A stretch of 59,352 nt of DNA from an uncultured Bacteroidales bacterium (GCA_947302205.1 CAMYVD010000009.1:1-59352), one strand, 5' to 3'; shown: positions 25,983 to 34,767, counted from the first letter of the stretch. A program made the numbers and translations. Notes: generated by a model from the letters alone, not told the origin.

Positions 25983-26681
25983 ATGAAAAGACACATCATC
26001 GGAGCCATGTTGCTCATCGCCGCCCTGATTGTCACCGGTTGCGGCAACAAGAATCAGAAAAAGCAAGAAACCAAAGAAGTGAAAGAAGAAGTGAAAGCTG
26101 AACGCATGCTGATCATCGTTGATCCACAGATCGACTTTACCACTGGCAGCCTCGCTACCGCCAAGGGTCCTGAGGCCATGGACCGTTTGGCCAAGGCCAT
26201 CAATAACGGCGTTTTGGACAAATACACATGGGTCATCGTCACCCAGGACGCCCACCCTGCCAACCACTGCTCCTTTGTGGAAAACGGCGGCGTGTTCCCG
26301 CCCCACTGCGTGCAGGAAACCGAAGGCATGAACGTGTATCCCGCCCTTCAGCAGGCTCTTGATTCCAACATGAACAGCATCGGCATCCACTACATGACCA
26401 AGGGTGATTTGGCCGATAAGGAAGAGTTCAGCATCTTCCAAAACGCCCGCAGCGGCGAAAAACTGACCAAGACCATTGAAGAGTTTGTTCAGTTTGAAGG
26501 CATCGACGTTTGCGGCATTGCCACCGACTATTGCGTTTACGAGACCGTCAAGGACTTGATGAACATCTATCCCGCCAAGCAGATCCGTGTGGTGACCAAC
26601 TGCATTGCCGCTGTTGACGACAATGACACCAAGTTGGCTGACCTGATGAAGGAAAACGGCATTGAAGGAATCACATTTTAA
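25983..26681 (+). CDS. pncA: Nicotinamidase (isochorismatase family) with lipoprotein signal
   Basis: 232 residues. The first 20 residues are a lipoprotein signal with lipobox VTGC, followed by a Lys/Glu-rich linker to residue 42. The enzyme domain then begins MLIIVDPQIDF. The catalytic triad Asp47, Lys140 and Cys184 (ATDYCVYET) is complete, as are the metal ligands Asp89, His91, His95 and the His in PPHC. Family members hydrolyse nicotinamide to nicotinate and ammonia, normally in the cytoplasm as part of NAD salvage; here the signal places it in the periplasm or on the surface. Its stop and the next ATG share one base (26681), linking it to a PTS-EIIC-like membrane protein. Confidence 0.88.
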   Translation: MKRHIIGAMLLIAALIVTGCGNKNQKKQETKEVKEEVKAERMLIIVDPQIDFTTGSLATAKGPEAMDRLAKAINNGVLDKYTWVIVTQDAHPANHCSFVENGGVFPPHCVQETEGMNVYPALQQALDSNMNSIGIHYMTKGDLADKEEFSIFQNARSGEKLTKTIEEFVQFEGIDVCGIATDYCVYETVKDLMNIYPAKQIRVVTNCIAAVDDNDTKLADLMKENGIEGITF

Positions 26682-27700
26682 TGAGCAAATTCAAAGCGTT
26701 TTGTGAGCGGAAAAAGGTCGATCTCACCTGGCGCGCCTATTTCGTGGACGCGCTGGGTGCGATGGCTTTAGGCTTGTTTGCCTCGCTACTCATCGGAACG
26801 ATCTTCCAGACCTTGGGCGACAAGACCGGATGGGACGCTTTCGTGACCATTTCGAAATATGCCAAAGCCGCCACCGGAGCTGCCATTGCGGTGGCCATCG
26901 CCTATAAGCTCAGATGCGAGGGACTGGTGCTGTTCAGCGCCATCGCCGTGGGCATTGCCGGCAACGAACTTGGCGGCCCTATGGGCGCCTATGTGGCCGT
27001 GCTGGTCGCCATCGAGTTAGGCAAGATGGTCTACAAGGAGACACAGGTTGACATTTTGGTCACGCCCGCTGTGGTGATCATTAGCGGCGTGCTGGTGGCG
27101 TTCGCCATCGGGCCTGCCATCGGCAGGCTGATGACCGCCCTCGGGGCGTTCATCGAGCACGCCACCCTGATGCAGCCCTTCTTGATGGGCATCATCGTGT
27201 CGGTGGTCATCGGCGCCGTGCTCACCTTGCCTATCAGCTCCGCCGCCATCTGTCTGGCCATCGGCCTCGGCGGCATCGCCGGCGGCGCAGCAACCGCAGG
27301 GTGCTGCGCACAGATGGTCGGCTTCGCCGTACTGAGCTTCAGGGAAAACCGTTGGGGAGGCCTCCTGGCACAAGGCTTAGGCACTTCCATGCTCCAAATT
27401 GGCAACATCGTAAAGAACCCACGTATCTGGATTCCACCAACTTTAGCTGCCGCCATCACCGGTCCCATAGCCACCTGCGTATTTCACCTTGAAAATGTAC
27501 CCATCGGTTCTGGCATGGGCACCTGCGGACTCGTCGGCCCCATCGGCATCTACACCGCCATGCCCGAAGGCGGTGCCACGATGTGGATTGGCATGTTGCT
27601 GGTCTGCTTCGTGCTTCCAGCGCTGCTCTCCTGGCTCTTCGGGCTCGTATTGAGAAAGATCGGCTGGATCAAGGAAGGCGACCTCAAAATCGAATGCTGA
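26681..27700 (+). CDS. PfoR/PTS-EIIC-type membrane protein
   Basis: 339 residues with eight to ten hydrophobic segments rich in Gly and Ala. The pattern 'FVDALGAMALGLFASLLIGTIF', 'AVGIAGNELGGPMGAYVA', and 'CGLVGPIGIYTAM' is that of the PTS_EIIC_2 (PfoR) family. These proteins resemble the membrane component of a phosphotransferase system but no EIIA or EIIB domain is fused or nearby, so sugar phosphorylation is unlikely. It is translated directly after the lipoprotein nicotinamidase (one shared base), and its TGA overlaps the recX ATG. The substrate is unknown; a role with nicotinate is speculative. Confidence 0.85.
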   Translation: MSKFKAFCERKKVDLTWRAYFVDALGAMALGLFASLLIGTIFQTLGDKTGWDAFVTISKYAKAATGAAIAVAIAYKLRCEGLVLFSAIAVGIAGNELGGPMGAYVAVLVAIELGKMVYKETQVDILVTPAVVIISGVLVAFAIGPAIGRLMTALGAFIEHATLMQPFLMGIIVSVVIGAVLTLPISSAAICLAIGLGGIAGGAATAGCCAQMVGFAVLSFRENRWGGLLAQGLGTSMLQIGNIVKNPRIWIPPTLAAAITGPIATCVFHLENVPIGSGMGTCGLVGPIGIYTAMPEGGATMWIGMLLVCFVLPALLSWLFGLVLRKIGWIKEGDLKIEC

Positions 27701-28164
27701 TGGCAAAGCCTTTATCACCCGACCAAGTCTTGGACAAAATGGCCAAGTACTGCGCCTATCAGGAGCGGTGCGTCAAAGACGTGACCGAAAAACTGAAGAC
27801 CTTCGAACTCAACCAGAAAGAAAAAGACGAAATCCTTGATTATCTGATCGACAATCGATTCGTTAACAATACACGCTTCGCCCAAGCCTTTGTCAAAGGC
27901 AAAATCAACCAAAGCGGCTGGGGCTTGAACAAAATCCGTTTTCACCTGATGCAAAAAGGCATCGACAAGGAAATCATCGATGAAGCCTTGCAAACTTACG
28001 ATGAAGAGGCTTATCGCCAACGGCTCATCGATATTCTGAGAATCAAGGCTAAGACCGTCAAGGCAGAAAACGACTTCGAGAAGCATCGGAAACTTGCCGC
28101 TTACGCCATGCAGAAAGGTTTTGAGGCCCATTTGGTGTGGGAGGTGATCAAAAAAGGGTTTTGA
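27700..28164 (+). CDS. recX: Regulatory protein RecX
   Basis: 154 residues from the ATG at 27700, which shares one base with the stop of the preceding gene; a second ATG six bases upstream is also possible. The three-helix repeats typical of RecX are visible: 'CAYQERCVKDVTEKLKTFEL', 'IDNRFVNNTRFAQAFVKGKI', and LNKIRFHLMQKGIDKEII. RecX binds RecA filaments and limits recombination. recA is not in the window. A longer frame to 27583 lies inside the membrane-protein gene and is rejected. Confidence 0.92.
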   Translation: MAKPLSPDQVLDKMAKYCAYQERCVKDVTEKLKTFELNQKEKDEILDYLIDNRFVNNTRFAQAFVKGKINQSGWGLNKIRFHLMQKGIDKEIIDEALQTYDEEAYRQRLIDILRIKAKTVKAENDFEKHRKLAAYAMQKGFEAHLVWEVIKKGF

Positions 28165-28180
28165 GATCCAAGTTTTTTCG

Positions 28181-28188
28181 TATTTTTG
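28181..28188 (+). promoter_or_regulatory. -7 promoter box of the LytTR gene (TATTTTTG)
   Basis: TATTTTTGCC, 23 bases before the ATG at 28212, with a TTTG at 28160-28163. It excludes the upstream in-frame start at 28137. Confidence 0.72.
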
Positions 28189-28211
28189 CCTCCACTAAAA
28201 CGAGGAAACCC

Positions 28212-29090
28212 ATGAAGGCCCGCAAACAACTGATCACCCAAGCCCCTGAATGTCTGACTGATCCGCTTAGCCAGACACAAAATGTGGTTATTTCCGTGTT
28301 GTTCGCCTTGGTGTTTCTGACTGCCTACACGCCATTTTCCGACACCTCGTGGTTCCAGTTGGGCACCAACAGCCGCTTCATCGGCACCTTGGTTTTTGTG
28401 GGGATTGGCACCTTCTTTTTAGCTTGCAGTCGGCTATTGATGACTTTCTGTGTCAGGAAGATGAGGCATTTCGCTTTCTGGGCTTACATTTTATGGCTGT
28501 TCATGGAGATTATGCTGATTGCGGCTTTCCACACCTATCTTTCCTATTTCCTTGTAAAAGCAACGACTTATTCATTAAGCTATATTTTTGGCAAAAGCCT
28601 TTTGATTACTTTCGTAGCCTTGGCGGTGCCTTATACCATCGTCGATCTGATGATCCTGCTGAACGACTCGCGCCGCAAACTGACGTTGACCAAGAGTGAC
28701 GCCGTGGAATCGGATGACGAGGTGCTGCCCGAGCACACTGAGATCATCAATTTGATGGACAACAATGGCAACCTGAAGCTCTCCGTAAAACTCGACAACC
28801 TCTATTACATCAAGGCTGAGGACAATTACATCAATGTGTTTTACCAGCGCAACGGCGCCATTGCCAGTTACATGCTTCGTTGCAAGATGAAGACCATCGA
28901 GGACAACTGCGTCGATTCCAGCAGCCTGATGCGTTGCCACCGTTCCTACATCGTCAACATCAAGAAAGTCAGCGTTATGCACAATGAAGCCGAGGGCTTT
29001 ATCTTGGAATTCGAGCGGGAAGGCTTGGATTCCGTTCCCGTTTCAAAGACGTATTCCAAAAGAGTGCTGGAAGCGTTTAACAAGAAATAA
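28212..29090 (+). CDS. Membrane-bound LytTR-type transcription regulator
   Basis: 292 residues. Four hydrophobic segments occupy about residues 20-155 ('ISVLFALVFLTAYTPF', 'LVFVGIGTFFLACS', 'YILWLFMEIMLIAAFH', 'SLLITFVALAVPYTI'). A charged linker leads to a LytTR DNA-binding domain (about 185-290) with LDNLYYIKAEDNYINVFY and LMRCHRSYIVNIKKV. No receiver domain or partner kinase is present. This arrangement suggests a DNA-binding domain held at the membrane, sensing something directly. The targets are unknown; the adjacent 29112 and 29671 genes are candidates. Confidence 0.88.
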   Translation: MKARKQLITQAPECLTDPLSQTQNVVISVLFALVFLTAYTPFSDTSWFQLGTNSRFIGTLVFVGIGTFFLACSRLLMTFCVRKMRHFAFWAYILWLFMEIMLIAAFHTYLSYFLVKATTYSLSYIFGKSLLITFVALAVPYTIVDLMILLNDSRRKLTLTKSDAVESDDEVLPEHTEIINLMDNNGNLKLSVKLDNLYYIKAEDNYINVFYQRNGAIASYMLRCKMKTIEDNCVDSSSLMRCHRSYIVNIKKVSVMHNEAEGFILEFEREGLDSVPVSKTYSKRVLEAFNKK

Positions 29091-29111
29091 TTTTTTTTAA
29101 AAACAATACAT

Positions 29112-29636
29112 ATGAAAAAACTGTTTATTCTATTGATCCTGATGGTTACTCAAGCAATTGCTTTTGGCCAGATAAAAGAGATTTCTGCTGGAATCACCCC
29201 ATACGGACATTGGAGAGTTAGGGAAAAAAATGAGGATCTTTCGTCTCGTACATACTCGATAACAAAACCAGCATTCAATTTCGGTTTGGGTTTTCGCACC
29301 GATAAATTCGAAACCTTGGTTGATGTATACTATGCCAAAGAAGCCGCACGCAACAATCATTTCGCAGCGCATGTAAATCAAGGCATTACCCTTCTTCAGG
29401 GAAAAAGAGTCCAAATCCCGATTTATATAGGCCTTGGATTAAGTTATTACTCTTCTCCTGTTCCAACAAAATTGATCGTTGATTTTGGTGGGCGTTTCCG
29501 TGTAAGGGTTTATATAACAAACACAATCGCTTGGTATGCCGGAGGATATTATTTGTTTGGTCTCACCAACAAAAAGGACAATAAAAGCGTAATACACCAT
29601 TCTGGTTTGGAAACCGGGCTTATGTATAATTTTTAA
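29112..29636 (+). CDS. Secreted beta-barrel-like protein, unknown
   Basis: 174 residues. Signal peptide (about 1-19, ending AFG-Q), then alternating short beta strands ending LETGLMYNF with terminal Phe, consistent with a small outer-membrane barrel. No family recognised. The gene is visibly richer in A and T than its neighbours. It starts 21 bases after the LytTR gene; the gap is a T-run then A-rich sequence without an evident -7 box, so it may be co-transcribed with the regulator. Confidence 0.68.
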   Translation: MKKLFILLILMVTQAIAFGQIKEISAGITPYGHWRVREKNEDLSSRTYSITKPAFNFGLGFRTDKFETLVDVYYAKEAARNNHFAAHVNQGITLLQGKRVQIPIYIGLGLSYYSSPVPTKLIVDFGGRFRVRVYITNTIAWYAGGYYLFGLTNKKDNKSVIHHSGLETGLMYNF

Positions 29637-29670
29637 TACAAACATTTAGTCTAATTCAAAGATAGCAGTC

Positions 29671-30903
29671 ATGAAAAAACATATTACACTGATTCTCCTA
29701 ATGGCCATCATGTTTTCCGCACAAGCAGAAAGTTTGGATTCTTTCTTTAGCAGCGCCATCAGAAACGGCAGAAGTGACCATGGCAAAGGATACTATTCCG
29801 CCCAATTCGACAACAAGGATGTTACCATTGACGAAGTGCTCGGATTCATGCAAAAACAAGGATATATTCTAACCGATAATTATTCCACTAGAAGCATGTT
29901 GAGATTCGGAGCCTATGTTAAAGCCGTGCGCGAAGTTCATTTCATTTTGAGATCTGATTTGGAAAGTTTCATTGCCAACACTCCCCAAACAAACACAGTG
30001 GGGAAAGCGATTATTCACTCCAACGCCAGAAAAGAAACCGTCGATGTCTATTGGTCCGGAAGTGTGAGAAATGGTTGGATTTCAGGGAATGGCGTCGGCT
30101 ACACCAAGCTAAACAACAGCATGTATATCATTAAAGGGTACTTCAGCGACGGAATTCCACAGGGGAGATGCGAGGTCGTAACAGCCACACCTTCATTCTC
30201 AAGTGTCCGTGGTGCCAGTAAATTGGAAAAAACCGACAGAAGAACCTTCAATTATTCCGTTGGAGACCTCAACAACGGATACAGGTCATTATGCCTAAAT
30301 GGCAAATATGGATTTATTGACCAATATGGCAATATCGCCATTTCATGCAAATACGGGAAAATCGTCCAAGGATTCAACAACAATGGTTATGCTATTGTTT
30401 CCGACCCTTCAGACGGAGACCAAGAAATCAAAATCAGCAGTAGCGGAACAAACCTGGGTTATTCAGACAACCAGCTTAGAATCAACGAAGAGAAACGTTT
30501 GGCAAAGATTGCCGAGGAAAAGCGCCTAGCAGAAGAAAAGAGAAGACAGGAAGAAGAAAGAATTAGGAGAGATCGGGAGAGAGCCGAGGCTGAGGCCCGT
30601 GCAGAAGAGGTACGTCAGGAGCGCATCCGGAATGCCAGAGAAGGCGACAAAATATATTATGAGCAGCGATGGACGTGGAGTGAAGGTTGGTGGATTTTTA
30701 AAGAATCAGGAAGTTACACCATGAAAGTGATCTGTTTTGTTGAAAAGAATGTGGATAATGGTGAAAGGCTTCAGATAAGGGTTGGCCGTGTAGAATCATC
30801 GAGTAAGGACCATTACTCAACACCAGAAATCGATGGTATCAAATATAATAAAGGCGATGTGATTTGGATCTTCCCATTACGAGATAGAAACTGGCACTTG
30901 TAA
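29671..30903 (+). CDS. Secreted protein with WG-like segment and charged coiled coil
   Basis: 410 residues, not recognised. Signal peptide (about 1-19, ending AQA-E), a region of unknown fold (20-200), one WG-repeat-like segment (GKYGFIDQYGNIAIS, about 209-223), then a strongly charged helix (about 273-325) made of Glu/Arg/Lys such as EEKRRQEEERIRRDRERAEA. A final 80-residue Trp-rich domain follows (RWTWSEGWWIFKESGSYTM). It lies 34 bases after the barrel gene, has the same A+T-rich composition, and is closed by a terminator. It may be a periplasmic protein; no function is proposed. Confidence 0.65.
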   Translation: MKKHITLILLMAIMFSAQAESLDSFFSSAIRNGRSDHGKGYYSAQFDNKDVTIDEVLGFMQKQGYILTDNYSTRSMLRFGAYVKAVREVHFILRSDLESFIANTPQTNTVGKAIIHSNARKETVDVYWSGSVRNGWISGNGVGYTKLNNSMYIIKGYFSDGIPQGRCEVVTATPSFSSVRGASKLEKTDRRTFNYSVGDLNNGYRSLCLNGKYGFIDQYGNIAISCKYGKIVQGFNNNGYAIVSDPSDGDQEIKISSSGTNLGYSDNQLRINEEKRLAKIAEEKRLAEEKRRQEEERIRRDRERAEAEARAEEVRQERIRNAREGDKIYYEQRWTWSEGWWIFKESGSYTMKVICFVEKNVDNGERLQIRVGRVESSSKDHYSTPEIDGIKYNKGDVIWIFPLRDRNWHL

Positions 30904-30911
30904 ACAAATCA

Positions 30912-30941
30912 GAAAAGCCCCGCCGTTTGGCGGGGCTTTTT
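30912..30941 (+). terminator. Rho-independent terminator, convergent junction
   Basis: Perfect 9-bp stem AGCCCCGCC/GGCGGGGCT (30916-30924 with 30929-30937) around a GTTT loop, flanked by A and T runs. It lies between the + gene ending at 30903 and the - fab operon ending at 30974, and could serve both. Confidence 0.92.
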
Positions 30942-30973
30942 CATTCTGCTCATTATAAAAAAATACAAAAGTC

Positions 30974-31720
30974 TTAGCAATTCATGCCGCCACAGCAGTG
31001 GATGACCTGACCTGTGACGTATGAGGAGAGGTCAGAGGCGAGGAAGAGAGCCACATTGGCCACATCCTCAGGAGTGCCACCGCGACGCAGCGGGATCAAG
31101 CTTTCCCAAGCCTTGCGGACATCTTCAGGAAGAGCGTTGGTCATGGCGGTGATGATGAAACCAGGAGCAATGGCATTGTGACGGATGTTACGCACGCCCA
31201 TCTCCTTGGCAGCACTCTTGGTGAAGCCAATGATACCGGCCTTTGAAGCGGAATAGTTGCACTGGTTGGCATTGCCTGACACACCTACCACCGAGCTCAT
31301 ATTGATGACGCTACCGCCGTTCTGCTTCCACATGACCGGCTGAACAGCCTTGGTGAAGTTGAACACCGACTTGAGATTGACGTTGATCACGGCATCCCAC
31401 TGCTCCTCAGTCATACGCTTGAGGGCGGTATCCTTGGTGATGCCAGCGTTATTGACCAGAATGTCGATACGACCGAAATCGTTCACAATCTCATCAACAA
31501 CCTGCTGAGTTTCAGCAAAATTAGCAGCGTTTGAAGCGTATGCTTTGGCTTTGATACCCATAGCCTGAAGCTCTTTCTCAGTCTCCATCACGACATCGTT
31601 CAAAGCGATATCGGTGAAAGCAATATTGCAGCCCTCTTGGGCAAAACGTATGGCGATGGCCTTACCGATGCCGCGACCGGCACCAGTAATCAAAGCCACC
31701 TTATTTTCTAACATCTTCAT
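30974..31720 (-). CDS. fabG: 3-oxoacyl-[acyl-carrier-protein] reductase
   Basis: 248 residues, short-chain dehydrogenase. Cofactor motif TGAGRGIG (12-19), NNAG (90-93), catalytic Ser142/143 (NMSS), Tyr156 and Lys160 (NYSASKAG). It reduces 3-oxoacyl-ACP with NADPH in type II fatty acid synthesis. It is last in the order fabH-fabF-fabZ-acpP-fabG, 10 bases behind acpP. An alternative start at the internal Met3 (31714) is possible. The C-terminus VIHCCGGMNC is Cys-rich, but the GGM pattern is usual. Confidence 0.95.
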   Translation of the reverse strand: MKMLENKVALITGAGRGIGKAIAIRFAQEGCNIAFTDIALNDVVMETEKELQAMGIKAKAYASNAANFAETQQVVDEIVNDFGRIDILVNNAGITKDTALKRMTEEQWDAVINVNLKSVFNFTKAVQPVMWKQNGGSVINMSSVVGVSGNANQCNYSASKAGIIGFTKSAAKEMGVRNIRHNAIAPGFIITAMTNALPEDVRKAWESLIPLRRGGTPEDVANVALFLASDLSSYVTGQVIHCCGGMNC

Positions 31721-31730
31721 GATTTCATGA

Positions 31731-31967
31731 TTATTTGATATAACCTTCGATGAGAGCGTAAAGATCGGCGACGGTCTGAATCTTCTCAGTATCGCTGTCT
31801 TCGAACTTCAGATTGAACTCACGTTCCAGTTCCATGGAGAGTTCAACAACGTCCAATGAATCGGCGCCAAGGTCGTTGACAAGGCTCTTTTCAGGAGTGA
31901 TTTCTTTTTCATCGATGCTTAATTTCGAAGCGATGATGCTTCTGATTTTGTCTTGTGTAGTTGCCAT
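31731..31967 (-). CDS. acpP: Acyl carrier protein
   Basis: 78 residues. Phosphopantetheine attachment Ser37 in GADSLDVVEL. Acidic four-helix protein that carries growing acyl chains. It lies 26 bases after fabZ and 10 before fabG on the minus strand, in a fatty-acid synthesis operon. Confidence 0.96.
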   Translation of the reverse strand: MATTQDKIRSIIASKLSIDEKEITPEKSLVNDLGADSLDVVELSMELEREFNLKFEDSDTEKIQTVADLYALIEGYIK

Positions 31968-31993
31968 TGTATTGATTATTAAATTGTTAATTA

Positions 31994-32419
31994 TTATTTA
32001 CGTGTATCTGGAAGTAAAGCGAACGACAATTCACCTTTGACACAAAGTTTGCCGTTGGTGCTCAGCGTAGCGGAGCAAATGTAGATGTTGGCACGATGCA
32101 GGGTGAGCGTGGCTTCCACTTCAACGGTGTCGCCTGGGCGGACGCTATTCTTGAAACGCACCTTGTCAATGCCTGTGTAGAAGGTCAGTTTGCCGATGAG
32201 GTCGTCCTTCATCAGCAGGGCACACGACTGAGCCATGATTTCGCAGAGGATGACACCCGGAACGACGGGTTCGCCTGGGAAATGGCCTTTCAGGAAAAAC
32301 TCCTCACCTGTCACATGGTACTTGGAGTGACACACATGGTTCTCGTCGAGGGTCATCTCGTCAACCAAGAGCATAGGCTCGCGGTGAGGGAGATACTGTT
32401 TGATTTCTTCTCTATTCAT
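31994..32419 (-). CDS. fabZ: 3-hydroxyacyl-ACP dehydratase, FabZ type
   Basis: 141 residues, hotdog fold. Opens with YLPHREPMLLVDEM and has the catalytic pair His46 and Glu60 in GHFPGEPVVPGVILCE. It dehydrates 3-hydroxyacyl-ACP to trans-2-enoyl-ACP. It lies 11 bases after fabF and 26 before acpP. The length fits FabZ; no LpxC-fusion, which some Bacteroidota FabZ proteins carry, is present, so this could be a second, operon-specific copy. Confidence 0.9.
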   Translation of the reverse strand: MNREEIKQYLPHREPMLLVDEMTLDENHVCHSKYHVTGEEFFLKGHFPGEPVVPGVILCEIMAQSCALLMKDDLIGKLTFYTGIDKVRFKNSVRPGDTVEVEATLTLHRANIYICSATLSTNGKLCVKGELSFALLPDTRK

Positions 32420-32430
32420 ATTTTTAGGTT

Positions 32431-33666
32431 TTAAATTTTCCTTATTGCCACGCAGGCGTTGTGACCGCCGAAGCCAAGGGAGTTGGAGATGGCGATGTCA
32501 AGATTAGCTTTGACGGCCTTGTTGGGCGTGTAATCGAGGTCGCACTCGGGATCGGGTTGGTCCAAACCAATGGTTGGAGGGATAATACCAGTATTGAGTG
32601 CCATCACGGAAGCCACCAGTTCGATGCCGCCAGCAGCGCCGAGGGCGTGACCCATCTCCGATTTGGTGGAGCTGATGTGGGCACGACGGGCTTCTTCCTC
32701 ACCCATTGCAATCTTGATGGCCTTGGTCTCGCCGCTATCGTTCATTGGGGTACCTGTGCCGTGAGCGTTGATGTAGAGGTTTTCACCTGGCTTGTAGCCA
32801 GCCTCTTCAAGTGCCTGCTTGATAGCAAGGCTCTGGGTGGTACCGTCGGGACGTGGAGCCGTGCTGTGGTAAGCGTCGCAGCTGTTGCCGTAACCGCAGA
32901 CCTCGGCATAAATCTTAGCGCCACGCATTTTGGCGTGTTCATACTCTTCAATGAGGACGATGCCTGCGCCTTCAGCGATGACGAAACCAGCTCTTTCCTT
33001 ATTGAAAGGCAGGGAGGCTCTCAACGGATCTTCTGACTTGGTCAGTGCCTTGCAATTTGCAAAAGCGGCAATGCTGACGCGGTTGATACCTGCTTCGGCG
33101 CCACCGGCAATAATAGCATCGGCATAGCCATGCTTGATGGCGCGATAGGCCTCACCGATTGAGTGGGTACCTGTGGCGCAAGCCGTCACGATAGGCACGC
33201 ACGGGCCTTGGGCATTGTAGCGGATAGCGACGCTGCCTGCTGCCATATTGCCAATCATGGTGGGGATCATCAACGGGGAAACCCATCTTGGTCCTTCAGC
33301 TTCCATCTTAATGATTTCACGCATGATGGTATCGAATCCGCCGATGCCAGAACCAATATAAACGCCTAAACGGCTGGGATCCATCTGCATATCCTCATTG
33401 CCTTGCATTGCCTGGGCTGCTGCAGCCATGGCATACACGGCAAAACGGTCGTTACGTTTCACAAATCCTTTGTCTACGCCAGCAGCGATAGGATCGAAGT
33501 TCTTCAACTCAGCGGCGATTTTCACTGGCAGGTCAGAGGTATCGAAAGACTGAATTGGAGCGATACCGCACACGCCATTGATCAGATTATTCCATGTGGT
33601 TTCGAGGTCGTTGCCCACCGGCGAAACGACGCCCATACCTGTTACTACTACTCTTCTCGTTTCCAT
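32431..33666 (-). CDS. fabF: 3-oxoacyl-ACP synthase II
   Basis: 411 residues. Catalytic Cys163 (TACATGTH), His302 (NAHGTGTPMND) and His340 (KSEMGHALGAAG) are all present, the complete KAS II triad. It elongates acyl-ACP with malonyl-ACP. It lies 15 bases after fabH and 11 before fabZ. No second ketosynthase or chain-length factor is adjacent, arguing against an aryl-polyene or polyketide cluster. Confidence 0.96.
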   Translation of the reverse strand: METRRVVVTGMGVVSPVGNDLETTWNNLINGVCGIAPIQSFDTSDLPVKIAAELKNFDPIAAGVDKGFVKRNDRFAVYAMAAAAQAMQGNEDMQMDPSRLGVYIGSGIGGFDTIMREIIKMEAEGPRWVSPLMIPTMIGNMAAGSVAIRYNAQGPCVPIVTACATGTHSIGEAYRAIKHGYADAIIAGGAEAGINRVSIAAFANCKALTKSEDPLRASLPFNKERAGFVIAEGAGIVLIEEYEHAKMRGAKIYAEVCGYGNSCDAYHSTAPRPDGTTQSLAIKQALEEAGYKPGENLYINAHGTGTPMNDSGETKAIKIAMGEEEARRAHISSTKSEMGHALGAAGGIELVASVMALNTGIIPPTIGLDQPDPECDLDYTPNKAVKANLDIAISNSLGFGGHNACVAIRKI

Positions 33667-33681
33667 ATAATTCTTACTAAA

Positions 33682-34632
33682 TCATTCCCATTCCCAGAGG
33701 CAGGCTGCCGAAACAAAGCCAGCTCCGAAAGCGCTCATGACAATCTTATCACCTTTTTTAATCTTGTTTTCTGCCAACATCTCGTCAAGCAGGATCGGGA
33801 TGCTTGCCGAAGAAGTGTTACCGTATTTCTCGATATTGGTCGGGAACTTCTCCTCGGGTTGACCAAGGATGGAGCGGATTCCCTCGATGATGCGCTTATT
33901 AGCCTGATGCAGAAGGTAATAATCCACATCTGAAGCGCTGACCTTCTCTTCTTCGAGAACCTTTTGAACATCTTTGGCTGATTCTGAGACAGCGGTGCGG
34001 AACAAATCCTTACCCTTCATCATCAGAGGTTGGCCTTCCACTTGTTTCTGCTCAAAAGGAGTCTTTTCCATGTGACGCTCATAGTAAAGCACATCACGAT
34101 CGGAAATCATGGTAAGATGCACGTTTTTGAATGCATTGCCTGGGCCAAGCACCACAGCGCCAGCACCGTCACCAAAGAGGATGCTGGTGTCACGTTCCTG
34201 CCAATTGCAATATTTAGAAGGTTCCTCAGCGCACACGATCAACACATATTTGGCACGTCCGGCTTTCATCATATCGTCGGCAAGCATCAGAGCGTTGACA
34301 AATCCAGCACAGGCCACGTTGATGTCGAGACCGGGGCAGGTCACACCGATGCGTTTTTGAATGATGCAGCTCAAGCCAGGGGTAATATGTTCGTTGGCCA
34401 CATTGGAGACCAAGAGGAAATCAATCTGGTCAGGGGTCAGTCCCGAAGCACTGATGGCCTTGTTGGCGGCCTCCACTGCCAGATCGTAGAGGGTTTCATT
34501 TGACAATAAATGACGGGTTTTAATGCCCGTGCGGGTTGATATCCACGCATCACTGGTATCTAAAAAGGTAGCCAGATCATCGTTGCTCACGGTGAGTGAC
34601 GGTAATGCGCTTCCTGTTCCAATAACTTTCAT
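33682..34632 (-). CDS. fabH: 3-oxoacyl-ACP synthase III
   Basis: 316 residues from ATG 34632; the longer frame to 34713 runs through the promoter. Catalytic Cys108 (NVACAGF), His242 (LHQANKRI) and Asn272 (YGNTSSAS) are complete. It starts fatty acid synthesis by condensing an acyl-CoA with malonyl-ACP. First gene of the five-gene operon, with a -7 box 27 bases upstream. Confidence 0.95.
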   Translation of the reverse strand: MKVIGTGSALPSLTVSNDDLATFLDTSDAWISTRTGIKTRHLLSNETLYDLAVEAANKAISASGLTPDQIDFLLVSNVANEHITPGLSCIIQKRIGVTCPGLDINVACAGFVNALMLADDMMKAGRAKYVLIVCAEEPSKYCNWQERDTSILFGDGAGAVVLGPGNAFKNVHLTMISDRDVLYYERHMEKTPFEQKQVEGQPLMMKGKDLFRTAVSESAKDVQKVLEEEKVSASDVDYYLLHQANKRIIEGIRSILGQPEEKFPTNIEKYGNTSSASIPILLDEMLAENKIKKGDKIVMSAFGAGFVSAACLWEWE

Positions 34633-34659
34633 ATCTGTAATCGATAAAAATTTTCGGTG

Positions 34660-34667
34660 CAAAAGTA
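34660..34667 (-). promoter_or_regulatory. -7 promoter box of the fab operon (TACTTTTG)
   Basis: Minus-strand TACTTTTGCA, 27 bases before the fabH ATG. The gaps inside the operon (10-26 bases) hold no other box, so all five genes probably depend on it. Confidence 0.75.
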
Positions 34668-34767
34668 GATGGGTTTGAACACTCAAATGGAAAAAGGTGG
34701 CCGTTGTGACCAAAATGTGGCGAAAAGGGGCGTTTTGGGACGAAATACCCCGATTTTAGGGACGAAA

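Noticed and set aside
30974..34632. Aryl-polyene or polyketide-type cluster
   Set aside because: Only one FabF with a full triad, no chain-length factor, ammonia-lyase, acyltransferase or exporter; the gene set equals ordinary type II fatty acid synthesis.
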